This document shows, piece by piece, positions 49,679 through 59,477 of a stretch of DNA of 64,000 nt. The notes beneath the pieces are model-generated. The model saw only the letters and a list, made by a program, of their open reading frames with translations. It had not been told where the DNA came from and did not search any database. Positions within the stretch are counted from its first letter, which is position 1; every line of letters starts with the position of its first letter. This DNA is from Rhynochetos jubatus (taxonomy: Eukaryota > Chordata > Aves > Eurypygiformes > Rhynochetidae), in assembly GCA_027574665.1 (NCBI GenBank), contig CM050653.1, positions 12,546,664-12,610,663 on the forward strand, written 5' to 3'. Made by a program: the position numbers and the translations under genes.

Positions 49679-49758
49679 GGGCCACTGCCGCACACCCACT
49701 TCCACCTATTAAACTCACGTGGAAATCGTCCGACCCGGTGTGGGTCGAGCAGTGGCCC
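49666..49758 (+). promoter_or_regulatory. Pro-pol -1 frameshift signal with branched stem
   Basis: AAATTTA (49666-49672) is phased as A AAT TTA in the pro frame, the same heptamer used by Rous sarcoma virus gag-pol. A 6-base spacer leads to a perfect 10-bp stem, 49679-49688 with 49749-49758. Inside its loop, 49694-49699 pairs with 49740-49745 and 49700-49705 with 49719-49724 (6 bp each). The long stem with internal hairpins and the 6-base spacer match the organisation of the Rous sarcoma virus signal. Confidence 0.9.
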
Positions 49759-50187
49759 CTATCAAAGCCTCGAATGGACGCTCTTCTTGAGCTAGTCGAC
49801 CGTGAACTACAGCGAGGTCATATAGAGCCTTCCACTAGCCCGTGGAACACACCAGTTTTTGTAATACCCAAACGAACCAACGAAGGGTTTCGTCTCCTTC
49901 ATGACCTGCGTGAAGTAAATAAGATAATTCAACCAATGGGTCCCGTTCAAACACTGCTGCCCATAAACTCCATGATACCAGAAGGGCAACCGTGTGCCGT
50001 CCTTGATATTAAAGACTGTTTCTTTTCAATACCATTACATGAGGAAGACAAGGAGCGGTTTGCTTTTTCTGTCGTGTTCCCAAACAGCCACAACCCAATC
50101 AAAGGGTTTTTTCCAAACCGGCAACGACAAGGCAGACGCCGCTGCAAAAGGACTGTGGACGTTAAGAGATGCTCGTCAGCTACATGA
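49672..50187 (+). pseudogene. Reverse transcriptase N-terminal fragment (pol, truncated)
   Basis: After the second -1 shift the frame reads the start of retroviral reverse transcriptase. Counting from the ATG at 49675, visible blocks are QWPLSKPRMDALLELVDREL, STSPWNTPVFVIPKR, FRLLHDLREVNK, and motif A (LDIKDCFFSIPL) with the first catalytic aspartate at residue 111. Similarity ends around residue 142-145 (near 50103-50115). The YxDD active-site motif, thumb, connection and nearly all of RNase H are missing. Beyond the junction the frame is wrong and stops at 50185-50187. No reverse transcriptase activity is possible. The pro TGA overlaps this ATG (ATGA, 49675-49678). Confidence 0.93.
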
Positions 50188-51025
50188 GTCTCTCCACATC
50201 GCAGCTAAAGCGCTAGCAAAGAAATGCGAGATCTCAATTACTGACGCAAAACACATAGTAGCCACATGTCCCCACTGTCAGAAAACACCATTGTGGTCTA
50301 GCGGAGTCAACCCCAGAGGTCTTAAGGCCTCCGAGGTGTGGCAAACAGATTTCACGCTCTGTCAATTGCTGAAACCTCGAGCGTGGCTAGCGGTGACCGT
50401 AGACACATACAGTGGAGTGATCGTAGCCACACAACACCTTAAGGCCGACTCGAAAGCGACCATCCAACATTGGCTGACGGCCATGGCGTGGCTTGGCGTC
50501 CCCAATCAGATTAAAACAGATAATGGCCCAAGTTTCGTCTCTAGATCTGTCCAGGCATTTACATTGAAATGGGGTATCACCCTAACACACGGCATCCCGT
50601 ATAATAGCACTGGACAAGCTATAGTCGAACGGGCGAACCAAACCCTGAAAGCTAAATTAGAGGTGTTAGCAAAAACAGAAGGTTTTACCAATGCTGTTCC
50701 CCCAAAAGACCGAGCACGCCTGCTAGCGACTGCTCTGTTAGCACTGAATCAATTCCCTAGGGGGGAAGAGGTGAATAGCCCCACCCAGAAACATTGGGCT
50801 ACTCGAGCGCTAGAAGAAGGCCCGCTGGTCATAATTAGAAACAAGCTAGGGGAATGGGAACAAGGGTGGAGGCTAGTTCTTACAGGACGAGGGTATGCTG
50901 CGGTTAAAAAAGATGGAAAAGTTAAGTGGTGTCCGCTTAAATCGATCAAACCAAATCTTCAGAATGAAACTAACAAAAATTGTGAGTTTTTATCCACAGA
51001 ACCGGTTTATCAGACGCCCTTATAA
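50105..51025 (+). pseudogene. RNase H tail plus integrase, out of frame with RT
   Basis: This part of pol is open to its natural stop but lies in a different frame from the reverse transcriptase fragment, because the deletion changed phase. It begins with the last RNase H residues (TGNDKADAAA, from 50117). Integrase follows: a zinc-binding H-x3-H and C-x2-C pair (LHESLH and CPHC); a D,D-35-E catalytic core with aspartates encoded at 50348 (VWQTD) and 50519 (KTDNG) and glutamate at 50627 (AIVE); and a C-terminal beta-barrel region (YAAVKKDGKVKWCPL). The residues needed for integration are present, but no start or frameshift route supplies the domain, so it is unlikely to be translated. The start given is the approximate deletion junction. 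Confidence 0.92.
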
Positions 51026-51329
51026 CCCGTACGCACTGGTAGCAGGAGAAGACTGCAAGTCAACAAGCATCCTGTCCACACCTGAAAGTGCGAGAAGGAT
51101 TGGAGAAGCGAAAAAAGAAGAACGAGAAGCACAACAAAACTGGTTTGCATCATGGTTTAACCATTCACCATGGCTGACCTCCCTGATATCTACCCTGATA
51201 GGGCCAATTATAATAATTGTAATAGCACTGATTTTTGGACCCCGTGTATTGAATAAGTTCATGTCATTTGTTAAAAGCCGGCTAGAAACAGTTAATATCA
51301 TGATGATAGAATACCGACAATTGCTATAA
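50964..51329 (+). pseudogene. Env remnant: leader joined to transmembrane tail
   Basis: The frame starts at ATG 50964, overlapping the end of integrase by 62 bases as env does in related viruses, and encodes 121 residues. The first 30 or so look like an Env N-terminal leader. The rest (from about 51110) is the end of the transmembrane subunit: an NWF juxtamembrane segment, SPWLTSLIST, a hydrophobic span rich in isoleucine, FGPRVLN and a short cytoplasmic tail. The SPW-x-TSLIST/FGP pattern is that of gamma-type Env proteins. The usual cysteine after FGP is arginine here. Receptor-binding surface subunit, fusion peptide and heptad repeats are absent, so it cannot mediate entry. The internal junction lies about 51050-51110 and keeps the frame open. 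Confidence 0.85.
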
Positions 51330-51550
51330 AAATGTTCTTGTTCAGAATTGTTTAGCTATCTCCAGTCATACCCTGTTATTCCCAGTAACACCCCTGTTGC
51401 CTCTCACCTAGCGTGCCTTATATTTTTTATTCAAGTTCATGATATGTGTCAAAATTGTTGTAAAGCATAGCTTAAGAACGGGATACAATTCCAAGATTGC
51501 GATATACGTATTTTCGAGATTGTTACACTTTAGTCAATTTACTTACGCAT
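51330..51550 (+). other. Proviral 3' untranslated region
   Basis: About 220 bases lie between the env stop and the polypurine tract. No open frame or recognisable export element is seen. It may contain RNA-export or stability elements, but nothing identifies them. Confidence 0.6.
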
Positions 51551-51564
51551 AGGGAGGGGGGAAA
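51551..51564 (+). other. Polypurine tract
   Basis: agggaggggggaaa lies directly before the 3' LTR and would prime plus-strand DNA synthesis. Its location and all-purine content are diagnostic. Confidence 0.93.
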
Positions 51565-51830
51565 TGTGGGTAGTTAGGATCTGGCGGCCGGAAGATTACG
51601 TGCTGTACGGAAAGACAGGGACCCTCCCCTGATAGCCAGTAGCGTGTAGTTTGCAATGTAAACAGACGGAAGTGACGTGACAAACCTAAGCCATATAATG
51701 CGGTGTTACACATCAATAAACGCCATTTGCCGTCCACCACATTGGTGTCTGTGAGCAGATGGCCCGAGCGGCCCGGGGGGGGTCGCCGTGCCGTTCCTGA
51801 ACCAGGTCGCCACGCCTTGCGAAGGCAACA
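51565..51830 (+). repeat. 3' LTR
   Basis: 266 bp, identical by eye to the 5' LTR, TGTGGGTAG to GGCAACA, with TATAAT at 51694-51699 and AATAAA at 51715-51720. Identity of the pair indicates that very little time has passed since integration, or gene conversion between the LTRs. Confidence 0.96.
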
Positions 51831-51836
51831 GCCCCT
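51831..51836. other. Right target-site duplication (gcccct)
   Basis: Exact repeat of 46761-46766, marking the right boundary of the provirus inside the older LTR. Confidence 0.96.
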
Positions 51837-51885
51837 CTGGGCAAACTCCCCCAAATTATATACCGAACATTACATAGTCCATAAA
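51837..51885 (-). repeat. Older ERVL-type LTR, part 2
   Basis: Continuation of the LTR begun at 46437. It holds the C-rich stretch ctgggcaaactccccc and then aattatatacc, which on the minus strand is the LTR TATA box. Similarity to the family ends near 51885, so the upstream U3 portion was already missing. The copy at 59478-60245 shows what lies beyond. Confidence 0.75.
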
Positions 51886-52530
51886 ACCTGCAGACTCATT
51901 GCTCAAATGCAATTTTAAGAATGTGGAATAGCTGAAGACAAAGATTAAAAATACATGGTCTTAAATTTTGTTACTGAGACATATTAGATACTGCTGTATA
52001 AATATATGATAAATTTAGGGTAGGTGTTATACAGAAGTCTGAAAAATATAGAAATGTGTTCCACAGATCATACTTTAATAACATTCAAAATTCCCACTTG
52101 TCATAATTGCTACTTTCTCCCTGAATTCCGCTCAAGGAACTTTGGACACAGCAGCTGTTTCACCAGGATATTGAGGTGAGGATACACAGGTGGGTTTTGT
52201 CACTATTTTGTGTCAGACTCTATCATGGACATGATGGAAAATACTGTTCTGTGAAACATAGCTCTACCATGCTATTCAGTAAAAGTGCAATCTCTGACTG
52301 CACAATATATACAACAAGGCAAGTTGTAAGACAGAGGAGAAACCAACTCCACTTTTGTTAGATCAGCCATTCAAAATTCTTCTCGATGTGTTCGTTATGG
52401 CAGTATTTACAACTAGTGTTTGCTTTTCTTATTGCTAAGGAAGGAGGATTTGCTCTCTAGTGATTGAATATATCTGTCTGCATGGTACTGAGTGTTCCTT
52501 CTGGGCAACATTCAGACTTCATGCTACAGT
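51886..52530. other. AT-rich non-coding DNA
   Basis: Flanking sequence between the split LTR and the next CR1. No gene or repeat seen. Confidence 0.65.
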
Positions 52531-53523
52531 CATAGAATCATAGAAACATATAATGGTTTGGGTTGGAAGGGATGTTAAAGATTATCTAGTTCCAACTCCC
52601 ATGCCATGGGCAGGGACACCCTCCACTAGACCAGGTTGCTCAAAGCCTCATCCAGCCTGACCTTGGAGACATGGAGACAGCCAGGGATGGGGCATCCACA
52701 GCTTCTCTGGGCAACCTGTTCCTGTGCCTCACCACCCTCTCTGGGAAGAATTTCTTCCTGATATCTAATATAAATCTCCCTTCTTTCAGTTTAAAACTGT
52801 TACCCCTTGTCCTTTCACTACAGGCACTTATAAAACTCCACCCCCACCCAGCTTTTATTTTAGGCCCCCTTCAGGTACTGGAAGGCTGCTAAAAGGTCTC
52901 CCCAGAGCTTTCTGGAGACCTCTGGAGAAAAGATTCCAGACTGAACTAGCCCAATTCCCTCAGCCTGTCCACATAGGAGAGGTGCTCCAGACCTCTGATC
53001 ATCTTCGTGGCCCTCAGCTGGACTCATTGCAATAGGTCCATGTCCTTCTCATGTTGAGGGCTCCAGAGCTGGATGCAGTAGTCCAGGTGGGGTCTCACAA
53101 GAACAGAGTAGATGGAGGAGAATTACCTCCTTCGACCTGCTGGCCACACTTCTCCTGATAGAGCCCAGGATACGGTTGGCTTTCTGGGCTGCAAGCACAT
53201 ATTGCCAACTTATTGAGCTTCTCATCAACCAACACCCTGAAGTTCTTCTCCTCAGGGCTGCTCTCAATCCGTTCTCCACCCAGCCCTGACCCAGGTGCAG
53301 GATCTTGCATTTGGCCTTGTTGAACTCCATGAGGTTGGCACAGGCCCACCTTTCCAGCCTGTCCAGGTCCCTCTGGATGGCATCCCTTCCCTCCAGCATG
53401 TCAACTGCACCACACAGCCTGGTGTCATCGGCAAATTTGCAGAGGGCGCACTCAATCCCACTGTCGCTGTCACTGACAAAGATGTTAAACAGCACCAGTT
53501 CCAAGACCAACCCCTGAGGAACA
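52531..53523 (-). repeat. CR1 LINE, about 1 kb, minus strand
   Basis: The longest CR1 in the window. From the tail (catagaatcatagaaacata) it runs through gtttgggttggaaggga, accaggttgctcaaagcctc, gggcaacctgttcctgtgcc and into ORF2. The 5' break is near 53523 at the end of the FNIF-FADD region of reverse transcriptase. The copy has many substitutions and indels. Confidence 0.96.
53049..53522 (-). pseudogene. CR1 ORF2 (reverse transcriptase) C-terminal remnant
   Basis: The minus strand encodes the end of the LINE reverse transcriptase palm: LFNIFVSDSDSGIECAL, then FADD (53424-53435) as the catalytic box, then DAIQRDLDRLERWACANLME and KCKILHLG. Further on, ANRILGSIRRSVASRS is visible after a frame disturbance. 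ORF2 would normally provide reverse transcriptase and endonuclease for retrotransposition. This piece lacks the endonuclease and most of the polymerase and is disrupted, so it is inactive. Confidence 0.92.
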
Positions 53524-56352
53524 TTTAATTTCCATTCTCTATTTTCATAACCCAGCTGTACCTCTCACCTTAAAATAAATATAATCATAGAAATAAATAG
53601 TCAAAAAGACATTTTTCTCTTCTGTAGGAAAATGTGGATGACAACTTACCTTTTACCAAGGAAATCTATGTCTTAATTTTTTAGTTAATAATGTCACAGA
53701 GAAATACAGGACATAAGTGAAGCAGACTTTTTATTTTCATGTATGCCACCTCAATACAAATGCTGCAAGCTTAACAGTAAAATAAATGAGGGGAAGCTAA
53801 TGATATTCAGTTTTGTACAGCTGTAACAAGTCCTGCAGCCTTATTGCAGCTGATATGCTCCTTTAGGCAGATTAGTACCCAGTTCTTATCCCAGACTACT
53901 ATAAAACTGGCCTATGTCCACAGAATTCTAGAGAACTGCCAACTTAGATTTATGTAATTGAGCTAGGAATTGGAAACAAAGAAGAGCAGATTCTCTGTCC
54001 TCCCCTTCACCCACCCAAGTTAAAGGGCTAAGTGTTGAAAATGAAGAATCCCTGATTCTAACTTATGTGAGAACTTTTGTGCCCCAGAATGAAATTGGGA
54101 AGCTAAGACCATACCCCCAAAAGCAAGTATCTTAATTCATTTTACTGAAAGAAGCGTGTTTCTCCTAGCCTAACCTGTCACATCTTTTGGGTATTGATGC
54201 TATTCAAAGTTCAGCAGTATAAGATTCAATAGCAAAGTGTATGCTGAGAGAAGAGAGTAACATGACTGATGTTTTATTCATGTAATCTTGAAGCTTTGGG
54301 GAAGTGATTTTCACTTAGTTGTTAGCAAGTTATGAAGATGCATTCAGATCTTGTGATCATTGACTTGGTTTTATCACTTAAATAAGGGCTGAATTTAGAC
54401 TGTTAAAGAAAGCACATTTTTATACTTAGGGACTTCAGCAGTGGAACTACTGGTCTCTTTTCTGTCATAAAAGCCTCTGTGGCAATTCACAGAGAAAACT
54501 TCATTAGCCTGAATTGTCAGAGAATTGCTTATACCCTAGTTACAGATATCACTTCCTATTTTGGTTAATGCTGAGAGACTCTGATGCTTTTCTTTTTCTC
54601 GTGGGAAATCTTCATTGGAAAGTAGGACTTTAAAGTAAAGTTAAAGCCACTGAAGTTTTAAAGTTGATAATGTCAAAATGACAGTCCTTTTATCTGCAGA
54701 ATAAGAAGCTGATGGTTAGATTTAAGGTAAGCAACAGCAATAACAAAAAAGGTGCAACCCACAAAACAGAGTCAATGTAATCAGTCAGCTACCTGAAATA
54801 CATCTGTCATTGGACTTCTACAAAGATCCTGGGGTACAGACTGACTCCAGCCACCTTCCACATCACAAACAGCGCAGAAGGGGTTCTAAAAGCTGGGGTT
54901 TGTTCATGAGAAATACTTAAAGTAAAAAGGTTGTATAAGCTCATAGCAATGATCAGTAATTTTCCTTCAATGTTAACTACATTGAGAAAGGAGCTTGGAA
55001 GGGTTCCAACATACCAGGTTAATACCAAAATGTAACAGGAGCTACGTTCTGTAAGCTGTAAAGGCAGAAGTCTTAGCAGAAAAAATGGATGAACCAAGAT
55101 TATCAGGTTAGATGGAAAAACTTGCCCAGCAATAGACTAAAGAAAATGGAAAAGGAGGATAATGGATTTTTATACAATTTACCATTAAGCTCTTTTTCTC
55201 ACCCTTAAATAGAAGCCTGATGCAAAAACATGAAAATTAAATAATCATGAATTAAATGCTCATTTTGAAGAAATAGCAATTGCTGCACTATCAAAATCAA
55301 GTCACTGACTGAAGTAATTTGGTAGTACTTACAGGTCATCTAGATAAAGATCTTTGGGTGTTTCTTCATCTACTGTATGAAGGCTGGTCGATGAGCACAC
55401 ATGCATCAAATCACAGGCACCAGAGTCTGACTCTTCCCTCCTCTGCATTCATAAGTTCCCAAGGAAAACATGACATTTCCTGCCCTTCTGTACTGTTCCA
55501 TGTGTGAATGACAGCTGCCAAGAAAAAAATTGCAGGTGTTTTGAACAACCTGAGTGTCAGAATTCAGAAACCCATATCATCACGTTACACACCAACTATA
55601 CCCTGTTCCAACCATGCCCTGTTAAGCATTCTCTGGTCATTAGAGACAGAACAAGGTCCTGTATAGCTAACAGAATATTTCTGCACTACCTTCACACTAC
55701 TTAGTACGTTTCTGAATGGTTTAGGAGAAGGCAGAGGCCACTAATGATTTTCACACTGCTGGTATGTTCAGGGTCTTACATAACTCTGGGCTTCAGTGGC
55801 TGCAATTGAAAATTATACGAAAACAGCTTCCTTCCATGTGAGGGCCAGAGCTGAGCTCTGTCTCAGCTGACCATAGTTGCCAGAAGTGAGAAGGCTGCTT
55901 GAAATGCTTACAGAAACATTGAGAGGATAAACAATCTGGAAACTAATTAAACATCCTGCGTGGCTGAAAAGCAACAGCCTGAGAGGAAGTGGGTGAGGGA
56001 GCTGTGCTACTTAGAAATGAGGCAATGGTCATGGAAGCTCTGCATAAAGCAGCCATTACACAGCATTTTCATCTCTGCTGGGATGCACTAAGTCCACAGG
56101 TGGATACAGTAGTCCCTTTTCCTCAGCAAGAGCAGTCACTGCAAGATGTACCAGATGATTACAAAAGAAAAGAAGCCAGACAAAATAATGCAGGCAGAGA
56201 CACTTTAGAGGAAATTAATTTTGGCACTTTGCAACAAATTTCAAAAAGAGTATGATTTTTATGAAAGAAGTGTGTATAGCGCTGATTTAGACTTTTTCTT
56301 TTACCTAATATATGCATTTTGTTTCTTTTCTTTTTCAGTGTCAAAGATGACG
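53524..56352. other. AT-rich non-coding DNA
   Basis: No gene or recognised repeat. An 88-codon open frame at 55989-56255 resembles no family I know and is probably chance. Confidence 0.6.
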
Positions 56353-56415
56353 CTGCTTTGAGCAGGAAGTTGGACTAGAGACTTCGAGTTCCTTTCCAAC
56401 CTGGATTGTTCAGTG
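56353..56415 (+). repeat. Short CR1 3'-end fragment
   Basis: gctttgagcaggaagttgga followed by ctagagacttcgagttcc and tttccaacctggatt matches the final block of several CR1 subfamilies, which precedes the short terminal repeat. An acceptor-like ttctttttcag just before it is probably coincidental. Confidence 0.75.
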
Positions 56416-59400
56416 ATAACTGTGTTTGCAACTAAATTTTTCCTGAATAAGTTGAACTGAGAATTATACTGGATGCTGAAAGATCAGCTGACTACCTCCC
56501 ACTCAGAGCAAGTGTTTATCCTTTCTCACTGTGCCCATTCCCATTATGAAGGGCATCACCACTAGCCTATTAAATGACTGCTATTCCTAGTTTAACCAAG
56601 CCTCACTCTTCCTCACATGGAACAGTCCTGACCCTTTTCAGACCAACTCCCTCAATCCAGATATACTCTTTTCAATAACACTTTATTTGATCACCAACAT
56701 TTTTTTCTGCTTATTGGAACGTAAAGTTACAAATGCAGAAACAATAATAATTTCTGAACCTGAGGAGTGGGGATACAGCATCACTCCTACACAAGCAGGG
56801 TGTGGGAACAGGGCTAGATATTGCTTATCTAGACATTGCAGCCTGACAAAACATGTCTGAAATGTATAACTGAGGTGGAAAAGGGGAAAAAACCACTGCA
56901 AACTCATTGTACCAGTCCAAGTGTTCTCAAGATTTAGTTCACATTTTTTGATTTTTCTTTCCAAGTCTACAGTCTGTTTCACCTGGCTATGTAAAAGGGC
57001 AATCTGATCCTGACAACCACCACACCAGCAGAGCCTGGAAATTACTTGTGTATCCCACAAACTCATTATGGATGCACAAGGAGGACTGAATCATACAGTG
57101 TGTTCCAGCCCCATTTACAGGCCAAAGGCTTATCCTAACAGTCACAAAGCCACAGTGCAGAAACTCCAAGTGATTTTGCTGAAATGAAATAAGACTGTAG
57201 AGCTCACTAACCCAGTTTTAGGCTAAGGCTAAGTTCCTTTCTCCAGCTCTGTCACACCAGTAGGAACCATTCACTCTGCCCTTCTCAACTAGAGCAACAA
57301 ATGAGAGAGATGCAAATCAGCTTCCCTTTGGATACATTTCCATTTAAGGGAATTTCTCTGTATTATTATAACATTATGGAAAAAGAATATATAGTATGAA
57401 CTTCTTAATAAAAGTGATTTTTAAAAATTACTTAAGGTGCCCATGAAAAGAGACATTAAAGTTCAAACATTCTTTCAGCTGTGTTTCATTTCTACTGTAC
57501 TCACAATGTGTTTCGCCTGCACCATTAAGTTACAAATGATAAGGAAAAGAAAGCCATACCATAGCAGCTGCATAGCCCACGGATTATGCCTGAAAGTATT
57601 TCTTCTTGCACAAAACTCAGCAAACACCTCAGAACTAACACTAAGGAATAGGCTGTCTTTCCAGTAAAGCTTCAAAGTACTATTTGAATTGAAAAAATTC
57701 AATTATTTTAGAATTCACTTTTGTTCAAGACAGTAATTAATTCACTTCAGGAAAACCCAAAGACTGTTACTCAACCCATTTAACAGGGTTGTTCCACACA
57801 GCACACTATTTAGTGCTGAGCATGGGGTTATTTTTCAAGAAATTTCATTGCATCACCTGTAATATTTACTGTGGTAATACTCATGTTAATAAGATACTGG
57901 AGTGTACCACCTCCAGGTCTTTCTAAAGAGATATAATTTTTACTACAGTAGCATGAATGAAATATCAGCTTCCATAAGCTTATCTAAAACCATTTTAAAA
58001 AGGGATTAGTATGTTGCAAATGGAGAAAGAGGAAAGACGAGCTGTAACTTGCCCCATATTTCAGGCTAAAAGATGTCTCTGAGTAGCATTATAACCCACT
58101 GCTCTAGGAGTTGTGACTGTGGCCTTCTCATAGTACTCTGGCCCAAACAACAGACCTAATTTTGTCAAATGCTTAGAGATGCACAGTTAAAACTATCTGA
58201 TGTCATATCTCTTTTCCCCTAAAACGAGGGAGAGTCTCTTCTGAAAAACTGTGCTTTCTAAAAACAAATGTTAACTAAGACAGTTGCCCTTCATTAATAA
58301 TAGGTAAAACATGATTCTTCATATTTTACACAAAAAGGCTAATACAATTTCTGATTTTTTTTGTCCCCAGAGTAAAAACATCACTTTGATAGCAATTTTA
58401 ATGTGCTTCAGCAATCTCTGTAAAATCCTGAAGTATTGAAACTGTTAATTTTCAAAAATCCAAAATTAACACCTGTAAACTTTATATGGGTCTATTTATA
58501 AATATCTCTTCATGTAGTAATATATGCACTACCCAAAGACATTTTTAACCTAAAAAGAGCACTGAGTTCTTATTGTGGTTTAACACTTCTAGCAGCACCA
58601 TCAACCTTCCCTATGACTGCGTATAAAGATTTCAGTCTCTTAGGAGTCAATGGTGATTATGTGTGCCTTTGTGAAGGAAGAGTTTACAAATCTGTGAAAA
58701 AGGTATTTGTATAGATATTTGGAAGTTTTAGCATAGTTATTTCCTGAATCTTATGGTCAGGTTAACTACCTGTGCTGCTTTCAGCAGTATTACAGAAATC
58801 TTCAGCTAGTTAATCTGTGGTTTTGGATATTTTATTGCAGATCTGAATTTCTAGTAGGTAAGTACTACCTGGGAAATGAAGTTTTGTGTCCTTTCCATGG
58901 TACCATTAAGGACAGCATGATGTGATGCGAAAAGTAAATTCCTGCTACCCACTAAAATAGTACTAGATAGAATTCGTGTGCTAGATTCTGTTCATTTTTG
59001 ACAGTTCCTTGCTGGCTTGACACAAAGTGAAAATATCCAAACTTGGTAAACAAGTGCAAAATGAAAGTGTGAGCTTTTATTGCAGTTAAAGAATCTCCTC
59101 AGTGTTGCTGAGGAGATGACTCACACAGACCTGCTCTCCGCAAAACACTGGTACTGTGGTCAGACCACGGGTCAGGCTAAAACCTCCAGGCCTGAACTCT
59201 CTGGGGAGGACATAACTCCTGTCACTCAGCAGGACACTATAATCTTTCCTGTGCCTCTTCTAATCTGAACGTTTCCATTGACTATTTCTATTATAAAAGA
59301 GTGCAGAAGATTCACTCTTTTCTTCCTCTTAAGATTCAATCATGTTTTTGCAAGAAATCCATTGACAAATATGATGTTTTACTCCTGGATTGGCCTTGAA

Positions 59401-59477
59401 ATATTGTGCCCCAAAACCTCCTGTCTGAGACATATTCCTTTTCAAATTCCTTCTTCCTGGATGAAGAAGCTACCCCC
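56416..59477. other. AT-rich non-coding DNA
   Basis: No gene or recognised repeat. Open frames are short and lack family resemblance. Confidence 0.65.

Larger units (their letters stand above)
46767..51830 (+). mobile_element. Young, internally deleted alpharetrovirus-like provirus
   Basis: A 5,064-bp provirus has the order LTR, primer site, gag, pro, pol fragments, env fragment, polypurine tract, LTR. The 266-bp LTRs are identical by eye and a 6-bp duplication flanks the element. R/U5 and the start of Gag resemble avian leukosis/sarcoma viruses. Departures from that group are the tRNA-Phe primer site, a separate pro reading frame and a gamma-type transmembrane tail in Env. Gag and protease frames are open. 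Most of reverse transcriptase and RNase H and nearly all of env are deleted, so the copy cannot replicate on its own. It is GC-rich and CpG-rich compared with its host DNA. It lies inside an older LTR, in the opposite orientation. Confidence 0.97.

Noticed and set aside
55989..56255. 88-codon open frame upstream of a CR1 fragment
   Set aside because: No recognisable domain or splice context; length is within chance expectation for a 64-kb window.
56330..56360. Pyrimidine tract plus AG, looking like an exon start
   Set aside because: What follows is a CR1 3' end, not coding sequence.
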